This document shows positions 20,691-32,965 of a stretch of 64,000 nucleotides of DNA, piece after piece. A program made the translations under genes and the position numbers. This stretch comes from Isoetes taiwanensis. Lineage: Eukaryota > Streptophyta > Lycopodiopsida > Isoetales > Isoetaceae. The DNA lies in assembly GCA_021234155.1 (NCBI GenBank), contig JAJEKV010000047.1, forward strand, positions 1,850,494 to 1,914,493. The letters run 5' to 3'. Position 1 is the first letter of the stretch. Every line of letters begins with the position of its first letter. A model generated the notes under the pieces. The model made no database searches. It saw nothing but the letters and a program-made list of their open reading frames with translations, and was not told the DNA's origin.

Positions 20691-21136
20691 TACAGTTGCT
20701 ATACTTATGATAAGATAGACAATTTCTAATTATATTTACCGCGGACCCTAAAGGTTACTTAAATGCCTTTTAAAGGAATTACATCCTTTCGAAGGTTTAA
20801 CTAAGATTTTGTGTAATTATTATCTTACTTTATCTTAATACTAAGATATCTACACATGACAAAACTATCTGTGCATTTATTATGAGCATATTATTTATCA
20901 ATAAGACATTAAAGCTTATGATACATGCCCTCATGGAGTGCTATCAATCCCCTGCACAATATTATACTTAAGCTTATATAACTTATGTGGTTTTTGAGGG
21001 GTCACACGTCCCTGAATAATTTAACTAAGACCTAAGCTACTAGTTAGGTATGAATGCAGGCAATTGATCACGACATAAGGAAATTATGATTTTCCCATCA
21101 TGCATTCTATCTATCTTAGATGCAAGCCTCTCCCTT
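20691..21136. other. No gene recognised
   Basis: AT-rich DNA between two retroelement fragments, with no readable motif. Confidence 0.4.
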
Positions 21137-21490
21137 CTAAAGGGTCAAGGATGCTATTAAGCAAGGGGTCTCTGAGTCCTTATGAGCTTGAAGATGGCAG
21201 ATGAGCTTGAGACCCCTTGCCGTCTTAGTTAGCAAGGGTTCTCTCATGACATTCTTGATGTCTAATTTCTTGTTCCAACAGGTAGCAATGCCACCTGAGC
21301 AACCATGACCGGGAATAGCCCAGATATCCATATTAGGGGTGAAGAGCCCTTGAGATCTTCTGACAGAACTCATAATCATGTAATTTATGCTCTTGGATGA
21401 GCCAAAAATCAAAATTAAGGGAAGAGAGGCAAACTTTAAGCCTTTCCCTTTTATTTACATCATTTAAACCCTGAAGATTCCAAATGCCTA
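21137..21490 (-). mobile_element. LINE endonuclease fragment
   Basis: On the minus strand the sequence reads WNLQGLNDVNKRKGLKF, LIQEHKL, then in a shifted frame DIWAIPGHGCSGGIATCWNK. This is the start of an apurinic-type endonuclease domain of a plant LINE ORF2 (N...GLN, catalytic Glu in QEHK, and the (S/G)GG(I/T)..W block). At least one frameshift lies near 21330. The reverse transcriptase is missing. This could be a piece of the same general lineage as the LINE at 29.5-33 kb. Confidence 0.65.
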
Positions 21491-21727
21491 ATCATTGAGA
21501 ATGAATAGAAGTTTCGTAGAGAGAGATGCTCCCTGGGACTTCTTCGAACTGGAGTTTTTGCGGGATTGATGGCACTGTTTTGCTTCTTCTTTTGTCTTCT
21601 TCTACTGCAATAAATTGGAACACTGACCAGGTGAAGCATGATGGACATGAGATCTATTTGCAAGGGAGTCCTTTGACAGGAGCTTCCAAGATCGTGTCAT
21701 AAGATCGTGTCGTCGCTTCCGGTCAAG

Positions 21728-22668
21728 AAACTGGTGCGTAAATCTTCCAGTCAATGTTTTCTTCTATTTATTGATGAATTTTATCCTACCTTTGAGTGAT
21801 GTCATATGAGTGCTGATAGTGAGGTCATAGAAAATTCGAAAGGCCAGAGAGAGTTGCAGGATCTGTTGTATGAATTTCAGGATGTGTTCCCTGAGGAACT
21901 GCCTGAAGGTCTTCAACCTAGTAGAGAGATTGAACATGAGATTGATTTAGAGCCTGGATCCAAACCTGTATTTCGTAGCCCTTATAGATTGTCCATATTA
22001 GAACAAGAGGAGGTTAAAAAGCAGGTTCATGAGCTGTTAGCCAAAGGGTTTGTGAGACCTCGCAAATCCCCTTATGGTGCTCCTGTCATTCTAGTCAAGA
22101 AAAAGGACGGATCAATGCGGATGTGCATTGATTATCGTGCCTTGAATAAGATCACGATCAAGAATAGGTACCCCTTGCCTAGGATTGATGAGATTATGGA
22201 TAGATTAACAGGAGCTAAATATTTTTCTAAGTTGAATTTGCGCAGTGGTTATCACCAAATAAGGGTGAAGGAGTCGGATATTCATAAGACTGCCTTCAGG
22301 ACCACCTTTGGTCATTTTGAATTTTTGGTGATGCCTTTTGGACTAAGGAATGCTCCTGCTACTTTTTCCAGAATGATGAATGAGGTTTTTGCAGGATGTC
22401 TTGATACTTTTGTTGAAGTATTTTAGACGATATCCTGGTGTATAGCAAAACCTTATAGGAGCATTTGAATCATTTGCGCTCTGTGTTAACTCTGCTCAGA
22501 CAGCATAAGTTGTATGCAAAGATGTCAAAGTGTGAATTTTTGAAAGCACAAGTGGAATATTTGGGCCACATTGTATCTATTGAAGGTGTAGTTGTAGATC
22601 CCAAGAAGACGAAGGCAATTCAGTCTTGGCCTATGCCAAAGAATGTATCTGAGTAGTTTCTTGGGATT
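21728..22668 (+). pseudogene. Ty3/gypsy reverse transcriptase fragment
   Basis: Degenerate sequence from 21728 leads into [15 protein letters not shown] and [19 protein letters not shown], the classic gypsy protease-RT linker. RT blocks follow in order: [70 protein letters not shown]. Just before the catalytic motif one base is missing (TATTTTAGACGATATC), so the aspartate pair falls in a different frame; the expected LDDILVYSK can be read there. After the shift the frame continues with CEFLKAQVEYLGHIVS and stops being recognisable at about 22668, before RNase H. It is truncated at both ends. Motif wording is close to chromoviruses, so it could come from the same family as the fragments at 20.4 and 63.4 kb. 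Confidence 0.9.
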
Positions 22669-25600
22669 GACTAGAAAGAACGACCAAACTCCCCTTCAAA
22701 ATTCCACGCGAGCACGTGAGCACCACTCAAAATTGACTACAGAACAAGTACGTACCAATCAACTCCAGAGAAGAAATAGAAAAGGTGAATAATAATAATA
22801 AGCGGATGGACAATTATCAACTCCATAAGTAGCTAAAGAGCTTCAAAATCATAGTACCAATGCAAAACTTTTGAGCCCAAAATACTATGAGCATTGGAGG
22901 GAACTAAGAAATCAATGGGAGTCTCTTAATTGTACTTCTACTCCCCTAAACCAAGTAGGCAATAATGCAAAAGCCATTCTCCACCTAGCACAAAGGTCAT
23001 TTTCACCTCTCGACAAAACAACGTGGAGAAAAATAAAATCTCAAACTCTAATGAAACGTCAATTGCGCAAAAGTAGAATATGATGTCACTCATGTGCATA
23101 CAAAATCTAAACCTAAGGAGTGAGGAATTTAACGTTGCAAAAATAGACAATACAAGTTGGAAGCAACGCAAATTGTACTAAATGAATGGCACTACAATTG
23201 CTAGAAGCTCTTGAAAATCAGTTCTTCAAAAAAAAAAAAAAGGTGAAGATACAAGCAAATAAAACCATGAACTAGACGAAACGAGACTTGGAAAGAAAAC
23301 CGGACACTAACAAAATGTACTCTAATAAAACAAATAAGGCAAATAAAAGGGATGACTTAAATAGCACAAAGGACCTCGTGACAACAGGAGCTTCGCAAAG
23401 GGAAGCGATTTGACATTTAAGACCTAAAAAAAGTATATCCAAATACATCAAAAGCAAAACAGTATGCCATTTCCTATTTTGATTCTTGTTTTTATTTGCT
23501 TGCCATATCCCAAGCAAAGCAAATTCTCATCCCACTTAATATGCTCTATTGCTTGCCAAACAATGAAATGCAAAAAAATGACATAATTTCTGGCACACTG
23601 GAGCTTGCCTAACAATGAATGCAAAAAATGCCAGAGTCTCTTAGCACAAACGTACCTTCCAGTTCTTGACAAACAATGAATAACACACTTTGTTAGCACA
23701 CCAACTCAAACATACCTCCTGAAGCTTCGGTACTCTCTCTCTCTCTCTTTTCCATACATAATCTTGTTGTGGCTGCTACACCAAAACGAACCATGCACAG
23801 AACAAGCTTAATGAACCTAATGAAGCTCAAGCTGGAATAAAAAAGTCCCAGCCATATGAATAGGGCGTTCTTGATGAGAAAAGCGTGAAAATAGTCCACA
23901 CTCTAAACTAACGCCCATAGGCTGTTATATATATGATACCGTAAGAGACTAAAGCATCACAACAAAGTAGGAAAGGACAATCTAAGGCACAAAAACAAAG
24001 AGAAAAAAGGACACTGTTACAGAATCACAAGGTAGTTACCACAACTCATGCCAATCACACCTCATGCTAGAGCTAGGAGTACAAGTTGAGAATACTCCTT
24101 CCTCTTAAATAGAATGAATGTAAACCCAACTAAGTGCAAATAATAGGCGCCCGGCAAAACTAGAATCCAAGCAGCACTAGGACGCTCTCGAACGAGCAAT
24201 AAAAAGTAGCATTCTTTGGCAGGTTCTATGTTAGCATCTAATGAGAGAAGTTCCAGCGAGAGAAGTTACAAAAAGGAATAAGAGGGATAGGCTCACAGGT
24301 CAACATGGAGAGCAGGCAAAGAGCAGGCAAAACAAGGTTGCAAAACCCTTAATGCCTACCACTAAAGCGGCATTCTGGTTGGAATTTAGGACAAGAAGGT
24401 GCATTAGCTACAAAAACTCAGATGAAGCCATGGCAATAAAGGTCCTCAAATTCAAACATTTCACTAGCTGTTGCGTTCTGATACAGCCGTAGCTCTTCCC
24501 AAGCATATGAAAAGTGAAATGGCAGATCAAAAGGGAATATCCTTGACCCCAATCCAACAGTTTGGACCTGTGCTTACTGCTTCTTGCAAGTGTACCAGGA
24601 TAACGTAACCACTACTGCCAGGAGTTGCAACAACGAACTATCAAAGGCCATCATGAACAAAACACAACCACCACAGAAGCGCAAGAGGAGATAATGTAAC
24701 CACTGCCAGGAGTGTGCTTAATTTTGGGGAATGTACCTGCAACTACAACTATCAAGGCAGCTAACATGTGAGATGGTCAAAAGTACTGGACATATATTCA
24801 GCTAAGCTAACGATGGGACACATAAAACTAGGAAACACATTGGATCTTGCATATGATATATAGTTGTTGTCACTTAAAATGGAGTGTGACTAGAAGTATT
24901 GCCACTAAAAATGGAATGTAACAAGAAGTGCATAAGCCCCAGCTAGCAAATTAACCCTGGAGACGTATAGTCACCAAACCATCCTGCAAAACCTTGACAA
25001 GAAATATGTCCAACAAAAAGGATAAATGTTTTGAAAACCTTGACACACTGCTGAGAATGTGAATTAAACGTAACATGTCTTGAACCTGAGAAGTTGGAGA
25101 TAATTTGTCTATAATGAGAAAATAGAATCTAAACTATCTCACTGCATAACTCTTTTTGCATCACCAAAGGTGCTTGAAATGGGCTGACAAACGGCAAGTC
25201 ATACCCCTGAACCAACAACATCAGCATCCAAAACATGAGAACCTCCATAAAGACTGCAAATGTATACCTTGCTCAAAATGTTTCTGTCTCCACATCAAAT
25301 GTCAATCTTAAACACACTGGCAGATTTGCATCTCATATCTGAGATTGTGTGCAGCCGAACTCCATGCCAAGATCGCCACAAGCCAGAAACCCGAGGCTAC
25401 CAAGCTAAGATTGTCCATAGCCTATGGACACCTCTCCTGAGATTGGCCATAGCCACACCTCTCCTTAGATGTTCAGAGATGTGAAGAATTACGAGAAAGC
25501 ATGAGCTCACTACTATATCCAGAGATGTGAGAATTAAGAGAAAGCATGGGCTCACTATGTTAGCAAAAAAGCAAAAAACTTCAAGCTGCACTAGGAGGTT

Positions 25601-26600
25601 CGAACGAATGTTCCCTAGAGCTCATTGGCATTAGGCTAATTGTTGCATCACGCCTAGTAAATCATGATTGTGATGCCAAATACAATTAATTAACAGTCAA
25701 GATCATAAAAAACTTCAAAGAGTGTGGGACAAACCAAATTCGAGTCTATGTCTATAAGCAACTAGACAACAAGCTGACCAACAAAACTACTAGTCTAGAT
25801 ACAAAATTAACTATAAGTCTACAAGCGATCATTTCACGCAGAAAATACCCAGCAAATGATCACACCCAGACAATAGGCTTCATAACCTGGCATACAAGAC
25901 GGAATGTATAAGAACAAAACGTAGACCAATTGCACCATAATAGCTTGAAATTTGTGTTATATCATCAATATCACCACTGCAAAAACTCACTCAGGCTGTA
26001 GAGCTTAGTTCGTGATATAGAAGAAAACCACCTGACTAGACTCGAGTTACAAAAGAAAACTCCAAATGACATTCTGTCAAGCTAGGTATAATACATACTA
26101 GCATGGAAAAAAGAGAATAGACAAAATCCAAATACTACCTCTGGCCAAAATTTACCTCTGGCTAAACTTGTGCATATTCGAACTTGATGCCTTGGCGATG
26201 GGGCCATCCTATAATCCCCACGAAAGCAGAATAGATTACAAGCGTGGATCTAACCCAGGAATTCATCATAACCCTTCAAGATGACGAGCTAATCCACTGA
26301 GGCAAGCTCTAAAACGATGCCTTGGATATCGAAAAGTGAGCAAGTAGAAAATAACATGATGGGCAAACAAAATGGCATATAGGCAATCCTTCTTGATAGG
26401 AATTAAAACTTGCAAAGTTTACTAGCATGTCATAAAACCCTCGGCAGCAACTGGGTAACCAGATCACCTCCAGAAATGCCAACGACAAAAACTAAAAAGG
26501 AAAAAGACAGATGAGGTTCAACTGGAGAGAGGATCAAAGCAGGCTGCGAGTGGGACAACTGACCACAAAGGGAGAGGCTCAAAGACGGCTGATAAAAATG
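22669..26600. other. Long stretch without a recognisable gene
   Basis: About 3.9 kb of AT-rich DNA with short, unconvincing frames on both strands. It contains a poly(A) run at 23228-23241, a CT microsatellite at 23732-23749 and an imperfect local duplication around 25460-25560 (GAGATGTGA...GAGAAAGCATG...GCTCACTA occurs twice). No transposon motif, tRNA or conserved domain was found. Confidence 0.45.
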
Positions 26601-26611
26601 AAAGAGATGCG

Positions 26612-26625
26612 GAAGGCTATAAATA
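26612..26625 (+). promoter_or_regulatory. TATA-box-like core promoter
   Basis: GGCTATAAATACTC is a strong plant TATA match in an otherwise purine-rich setting. It is followed by a pyrimidine-rich leader and, at 26770-26776, AAG/GTACGCC, a plausible splice donor of a 5' UTR intron. A short inverted repeat (GATTTATCTGC / GCAGATAAATC) lies at 26662-26696. The nearest downstream coding sequence is the polyphenol-oxidase-like tail at 28079, so this might be the promoter of that broken gene. Confidence 0.35.
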
Positions 26626-26779
26626 CTCTAAGGGGGACCCTCTCAACTAGCCTCAAGAAGCGGATTTATCTGCTAATCTCAAAACGCAGATAAATCATAC
26701 TTAGGGATCGTATCTTCTGTTCACTTTGCATCTCACCTTTGAACTTCCGTTTCAACATCGTGTTCTTCTAAGGTACGCC

Positions 26780-28078
26780 TCCTCCTCTTCGTTCCATGAT
26801 TCTTAACAAATCCTTTGTTTATGGTTTTCTGCCCCTTTCTTCTTCAAATTGTTCTTTCTTTTTTTCCGTCTTTCAGAGGTCAATGGTTAACAATGGAAGG
26901 ATTATATGATAAGAATTCCTTTCTAGAGTAACCTTATTTGGTGTCTTTTCATGAGCTAGCAGCGTTTGCATAACCTTAGCAAAACTGTGTTATTTTTGTT
27001 TAGTATTGAATTGCACCGTGACGGAATTTTCATCCCTGTGTTCTATCTGTAGATAGTAACCCCTGTAAAGGAAGGATCGCATATTGCTTCAGAGCTTTAT
27101 GTGGCAAGATCTACAGTGAAGTAAATGCTTCTTTGTTCCGAAAACTCTTTACTTAATGCTAGAAATACTATCTGCTATTTGCAAAATAAGATATAAGAAT
27201 AAGTATTTTTAACGTGTCTATTGGATACAAGCGAATTCTTTTTAACAGTTTTTCCACATAATAAAGACTCAAGTCTTTTCCTTGGCATATTCAATTGATT
27301 CATCATTTTGCCAAACCTCGGGCCATATTTGCAATAATAGACCAACTATGGTGTTCATCAACCATCCCAATCCAAGCCACGTCAGTATGAAGAATGTCCC
27401 ATTATGAGGATCTAAAAGAATGAGAGGATAAAAAGGAAGTAATGCTACATCTTAAAGTATTTCTTCTTGGTCTTGGGTCTGTACATGCTTCAGCAATTAA
27501 CATGTATCTTTCAGTTGGGAAAGAAGGTTGCTATGTTAAGTTTCTCGTCCATGCATGCTTATTTTTTTGACATTGGATTTTCTTCCCATGTTTGTTTATC
27601 CCAGTCTAGATTCTTAGCGACTTATCTTTACCTAGAATGGAGATTGGTTGGCTTGCCTCCTTTCATGATTTATCTTTCTTTCATACTCAGTCAGTTCGTG
27701 GGCTCTTCTTGTGATCTTAGTCCCACTGCAGTCACGGGCTGGCCTAATTGTCAATTATATAAATGAAAACATGGATTACATGGCAAATGTTTGCATCACG
27801 AAGTAGTCTTGTGATTAAATATTATTTATGTCATGCTTTGCATTGTCTCTGCAGATGTTTTGTTGCACATCTATGATGTGTGATCGTACCTTTCACAAGC
27901 ATGTTTTTGCCCCGTGCGCACATCATACACATTTGTTTTCTTTAACTGGTGATATCCAGCAAGTGCACTAAGGTGTTTTGCCAAGCCACAGGGCCAGTCC
28001 AACTGAGTCGACATGATTGCTTGTTCTCTGCATTTTATGCATTGCCTGTGATGATGTGGACCAAGAGATCATCTGCAG
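26780..28078. other. No exon recognised between TATA site and PPO-like tail
   Basis: If a polyphenol oxidase gene once started near 26640, its copper-binding tyrosinase exons should lie here. I could not find the CuA or CuB histidine motifs in any frame. The stretch is T-rich and intron-like. Confidence 0.35.
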
Positions 28079-28520
28079 AATCTGAAGACATTCCACAGTA
28101 TGGCCCTGTAATTGAAGCTGAAGAAAAGATAATGAAGGGGGTTCCGTTTAAGATTATTGTCAAGCAACCCCCAGAAGCATTCACTAGTAGGAAAAACAAT
28201 CAGAAGAAGTACTAAGCATTAGGTTGGAGGTTTCTACATCAAAGGTGACTGGTTTTAATGTCTTCATCAATTTACAAAATGCTGATGCGGACACGCCCGT
28301 GGCAATAAAAGAATATGTAGCCTCTCATATTAACTTAATTGGATCTGGAGCACCTGATTCGTATCGCCACACGAGGCTTAGAGTTGGTATTGGAGATACA
28401 ATTGAGAACCTTGACCTTTCCAATGCATCAGAGATTTTAGTGACAATTGTGCCCCGTGGTGCTGAGAAAGATATGCCTGTATATGTGAAAGAAGTTCATA
28501 TTAAGATAGAAGACCTTTAG
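28079..28520 (+). pseudogene. Polyphenol oxidase C-terminal (KFDV-type) domain fragment, frameshifted
   Basis: After a CTGCAG acceptor the frame reads SEDIPQYGPVIEAEEKIMKG and VPFKIIVKQPPEAF. A shift near 28205-28220 then leads to SKVTGFNVFINLQNADADTP, RLRVGIGDTIENLDL and EILVTIVPRGAEKDMPVYVK, stopping at 28520. The second part matches the C-terminal domain of plant polyphenol oxidases (general form: KFDVFIN...FVN..H......LR.GI...LED......VTLVPR.G...V.I..I.IE), which shields the di-copper site in the latent enzyme. PPOs oxidise o-diphenols, usually in the thylakoid lumen or vacuole. No copper-binding histidines are visible upstream. The frameshift plus missing tyrosinase domain indicates a broken copy, although an unseen intron at the shift is possible. 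Confidence 0.6.
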
Positions 28521-29255
28521 CTCCATCCCTTGTTGGATAAATATGTAGTCTTTCATCTGTAGCAGGGTTAACCACGCCCAACCAATATGAGGCGTCTAAA
28601 GCTGTAAGGATTTTCTTTGTAACACACTCTCTTTGTACATATTGGTACCAGAAATGAATTATCTTATTATTATTATTTCTATTATCATCTTATTCTAACT
28701 GTGTTTAAAACCTGTCTATGGCTAGATGAAACTCCACTACAATCCCATAGAAAACTTGCAACTCTTAATTACATTTCATCCCTTTATCACGAAAAGTGGC
28801 TTAGAACAAAGATCATTAAATAAGTGGGACGTTTAGTCATTGTAAAACACAACTAGCAGTTTAAGCCAACGTCTTCTCTCTTGACCTTGGTTATCAAGGT
28901 CTATTCTATGAATTCAATCACAAGCAAGCCTACCGGGCCTACAGCCTTTTCTTGCAATTCTAGCGTATCCAAAAGACACCAAAAAATAGACCCAGAGATA
29001 GGAGATGACGTCGATTTCTGGTGCTTCTTCCATCTTGGCTTCTAACCGGCAAAACCATAGCCAAGGCTAGTTCTAACTGTGAGTCTTTCAAGTTTCGTCT
29101 GCAAAAAAACTACTCTTTATTTGTAGATTTATTTTTTATTGTGGCCCATTATGTTGCTAGACCTATGCTTGAATAATTGTGATGGGAGGGACAAAGAACA
29201 TAATTCTTTTGGGTTGTCCCTAGGGAGGCAAACCCTCACTTATGTGGGTTTATGG
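28521..29255. other. No gene recognised
   Basis: Downstream flank of the PPO-like fragment. It includes T/A runs that could hold its polyadenylation signal (around 28660-28690) but no coding frame. Confidence 0.4.
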
Positions 29256-29293
29256 CATATCCTAGGTATATGCTGGAATATACCTAGGATATG
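29256..29293. repeat. Perfect 16-bp hairpin
   Basis: CATATCCTAGGTATAT and its exact reverse complement are separated by six bases. It lies in non-coding DNA and contains two CCTAGG palindromes. Confidence 0.85.
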
Positions 29294-29492
29294 GTGGTGA
29301 CTGCTCCAAACCTGTTGTTCCCTGTAAACTGGCAGTCACCTGCATTGTGGGCCGCTGATGTTTGAATCGGATAACTGATAATATAGACAGAGCATCTGGC
29401 TATGGCGACCTCCAAGAGGAAAAGCCCTTCAACCACTCTTGGGGGGGCATGGTCTTTGGATTATATGGCTCTAGATCCTTTACTATTAGCAG

Positions 29493-29535
29493 ATTCAAGA
29501 AAGATTTGTATCAGAAACGGGACCCAAGCTATTCA
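29493..29535 (+). pseudogene. Left part of a LINE-split LRR exon
   Basis: After a TTAGCAG acceptor, bases 29493-29535 read DSRKICIRNGTQAI. Removing the LINE and one copy of its 9-bp target duplication puts this in frame with the LRR N-terminal sequence at 32975. The left part has no diagnostic motif of its own, so its coding status rests on frame continuity. Confidence 0.45.
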
Positions 29536-32500
29536 TTTTTTTTTTTTTTGAGAGAAAGAAGCTTTTTAGTCATTAATTATAGAAAACAATTACATATTGT
29601 CATAGGCATATCCAAAATGATAAGCCAAAATATTGAAGCTAATAATAATAAAAAAGTTTTAAGTAGCTTGAAATAGCAGGAACTTGAAAATTCTAGAATT
29701 TAGCAGTGAAGATATATATAGATCCAATGAAGTCAGTCTAGAAGTGAATCCGAACACCTTAGCAGCTGATCCCCTCGTATGAAGATAGAATATGTGATGT
29801 ATTGAACACGCAAAAGAGAAAAAAGTCGGGTTATAGGAAGTCAAGAAGTGAAAGTGGTCTCGAATGAAAGGGCTGATAAATGGGGATTTGATTGTTCCCC
29901 AGTCAACCAAACTCAATGAGTCTAACAGAGTTGCGGTGGCCATAAGATGGATCAGGGTCCCAAAGCAATCACTTGACGTCCCCTATGATAATAATAGCTC
30001 TCTCGTCAGAGTTCAAACTGAGCATCATCATTTCTCCGCCATATCTATAAATGAACCACCATATTGCTTTGTCATTAGGTGAGTGCCTTTTACAGAATTC
30101 TTGTGCCCAAAGAACTTCCCTTTGTGGAACCTCACTTAATCTATCCATTAGATACCCTTTGATTTGTCCCGGTCGTAAACTATCATCATGATTGAATTGA
30201 AATGTATCATTCCTATTTCTTTCTAGTCTTGCCATTATGTTCTCTTCAAGATGTTGTCATATTGGAGATCAAGCTTGAACTTGCAATTCCAAAGGTAATC
30301 TAGCAATGGCAACATCTGAATTAGTAACATGATCATGACAATGAAGTTTAAAGCTATTAAAGGCACCAAAGAAAGTTTCCCAAATGATTCCATTTGTTAT
30401 CATATTTTTCAGCATATTTATTTTTTGTGAGCGGTGGCCATCATTTCAATGTCAAAAATGATTTGAAGTTTTATCCAAACAATAGAAATTGATGACCACC
30501 ATGAAGACACCTATTTCGTGTTTCCGGATATTCCAAAGAATGATGTAATGCATTGAATTCTTAATCAAATCATTATTAGAGAGAAATTCAATAATATTTC
30601 TAGGCCTAGGAATATCAAAGATATTAAAAATCCAAACCCATAAGGTGTCTAAATTTTGACATGTAAAAATATCCGAGCATTTTCAATTGAATTACAACCA
30701 ATGGGACATAACCGAGAAATAACATGATCCGGTCTCGAATAAATTTCGTGAATAAGCTCCAAACAAGGAATACTTTTGTTAGCTAACAACCAAGCAAAAT
30801 AGGTAATCTTAGGGCCGGGCAATAATTTCTCCAAATACTCTTGAAGAGCGCATGATTGATTCGAGGATTTATATTCGATTGCTTGGCGGCTTTAGACTTA
30901 GGAGAATCTTGAGTTAAGTAGGCATAAATCTTTGGAGACTTTGTAGATCTTCTTTCCTCCACAAGACCAATGATTATTGCTTTTCTAATTGGGATCAATT
31001 TTAATATTTCTCAAAGATCTCATAATATGATCATAGAGAATTCTCACAGAGGAAGTACCACCAATTATAACTTTCAATCTGGTCCAAGAGATCCATTTAT
31101 CACCCTCCAAATATTACCCAAGCAAGAAATACCTTTACTCAACCATTTTCTGTAAATTCTAGGATGCTTCAAAGCTAAAAGTCTATGATCTCGAGTAGCC
31201 AAGTTTGGATTCCAGAAAATGCTAGAGTTGTGGCAGGACTCAATAATTGGATCATGTTGATAACATTTGGAAACCTTATTCCATGAGGTGATTAAATTCC
31301 TCATAAGAGGGGAAGTGTTTGAGCCAGGCCTGATCTCAGAGAAAGCAGAATGAGGAAGTTGATGATTGTGAGAGGGTGCCCTTCCAAAATACTATTTTGA
31401 AGCCAGTATTTGATGAACAGAGTTGCAGGATTACCCTGACTAAAAAGAGTCTTCCAGACATATTTTCCTGCCAAAGCATAGCCTTGAAGTAGCAGGTTTT
31501 TGCATCCAAGACCACCCTTGCTTTTATTCTGAGTAACATAATTCCAATTTACCATGTGATTTTTTCCCCAAATGTAGTTCCTAACTATCTTCTCAATCTG
31601 CTGATAAATAGATTTAGGAGCTAGAAGAGCAGAAGAGAAGAAAATATGAGAACTTGAGAGAACAGAGTTTGCAATGATAGTTCTACCAGCTAAAGAGAGA
31701 CAGCTACCATAGTTGTTGAGTTTCCTTCTAATCTTTGAGACAATGGGAGACCATAGATTTTTGACAGATGTATCTAAGGAAAGGGGCATACCCAGCAAAG
31801 TAGATGAATGGCTAAAACCAAAGCAATTGATACCTAAGATATCAGATCGAGTAGACTCTCCAAGAATGATACACTTTTGCTGATTCAAGAAAATACCAGA
31901 GGCAACACTAAACCCTTTGATGGTGTTAAGAAAGAATTCAATGTTATTAATGTCATTCTTCAAGAAGCTGAAAGAATCATCAGCATATTGCATTATGGAT
32001 AGCTGGTTCACACTATCAGGAAGCAAAAGACCTTCAAAGTTCCCAACCTGCTGGTGATGTATAATAACTCTTGTTAGCATTTCAGCAACAATAATGAAAA
32101 GATATGGAGCTAATGGACAACCCTGCCTAACACCTTTGTTCAGAGTAAAGAAAGAGCTTGGGGAACCATTGATTAAAATTGAGGATTGAGATCTTGAGTT
32201 GAGTCCCATGATGAGATCAATTAACTTAGAAGGAATACCAATCTTTTGAAGAGCAAGAACAAGAAAGTCCCATCTAACAGTATCAAAGGCTTTAGAGAAG
32301 TCAAGTTTCAGAAGAACACAATTTTGATTTGAAATTTTAGCCCAGTGCATCCCCTCCATAGCTGCTATGTAATTATCAAGGATATATCTATTAGATAGGA
32401 AAGCTGATTGGTGCAAGCTAATATTTTTCTGAAGGTAAGCTTTGATTCTATTAGCTATGATTTTTGCACAAAGCTTGTAAGTGGCATTGGTCAAAGATAT

Positions 32501-32965
32501 AGGCCTCCAGTCACTAAAGGTCTCGGGATTATCAGATTTTGGAATAAGAGAGATGAAGCCAGAGGATAAGGCAGGGTGCAAATGGTTGGAAGACCAAAAA
32601 CCATTAATCATATGAACCAGATCATGCTTTATGACATCCCAAAACTTAATGTAAAATTCTGGGGGAAGGCCATCCGGGCCTGGGCTTTTCCCTTTAGCCA
32701 GGCTATTCAGAGTTTGCTTGATTTCATCTTCAGAGGGCAATCTAGAAATCTGATCACCTAATGGATCAACTATATTATTTGGCAGAGAGTTTAAAATATC
32801 TAGGAACCCTTTAGCCTCAAAATTATCCCAGCTAACATTTTGCTGACTGGAGAAAATAGTGGAGTACTTAGAAAATAAATAATCAGTGATACCTTTTGGA
32901 TCCTTAAGAATAGTGCCACTATCATCTTTGATGAAGGAGATCTGTTTTTTGAGCAGCCTATTTTT
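29536..32965 (-). mobile_element. 5'-truncated LINE with 9-bp target-site duplication
   Basis: The element ends in a poly(A) tail, seen as a T run from 29536 to 29549 on the plus strand, and its 5' end is cut at about 32965. AGCTATTCA flanks it on both sides (29527-29535 and 32966-32974), the signature of target-primed insertion. It holds most of the reverse transcriptase, a zf-RVT region near 30649-30834 (YFAWLLANKSIPCLELIHEI) and a long 3' region with degenerate frames. The endonuclease and ORF1 are missing because of 5' truncation. It inserted into an LRR-type exon. Confidence 0.9.
31301..32965 (-). CDS. LINE reverse transcriptase (partial ORF2)
   Basis: A long minus-strand frame, open from the truncation near 32965, contains the non-LTR RT blocks in order: KSPGPDGLPPEFYIKFW, SLIPKSDNPETFSDWRPISL, an HQSAFL block, LLKLDFSKAFDTVRWDFL, GVRQGCPLAPYLFI, the catalytic MQYADDSF, then LLGMPLSL and SLAGRTIIANSVL. 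The catalytic aspartates are intact. The frame stops at 31301; the continuation (NSSIFWNPNLA..., zf-RVT) is in other frames, so at least one frameshift separates the RT from its C-terminal zinc-binding region. In life this enzyme copies LINE RNA at a nicked target. Lacking endonuclease, this copy is dead, but its RT is unusually well kept, suggesting fairly recent insertion. Confidence 0.92.
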   Translation of the reverse strand, partial: KNRLLKKQISFIKDDSGTILKDPKGITDYLFSKYSTIFSSQQNVSWDNFEAKGFLDILNSLPNNIVDPLGDQISRLPSEDEIKQTLNSLAKGKSPGPDGLPPEFYIKFWDVIKHDLVHMINGFWSSNHLHPALSSGFISLIPKSDNPETFSDWRPISLTNATYKLCAKIIANRIKAYLQKNISLHQSAFLSNRYILDNYIAAMEGMHWAKISNQNCVLLKLDFSKAFDTVRWDFLVLALQKIGIPSKLIDLIMGLNSRSQSSILINGSPSSFFTLNKGVRQGCPLAPYLFIIVAEMLTRVIIHHQQVGNFEGLLLPDSVNQLSIMQYADDSFSFLKNDINNIEFFLNTIKGFSVASGIFLNQQKCIILGESTRSDILGINCFGFSHSSTLLGMPLSLDTSVKNLWSPIVSKIRRKLNNYGSCLSLAGRTIIANSVLSSSHIFFSSALLAPKSIYQQIEKIVRNYIWGKNHMVNWNYVTQNKSKGGLGCKNLLLQGYALAGKYVWKTLFSQGNPATLFIKYWLQNSILEGHPLTIINFLILLSLRSGLAQTLPLL

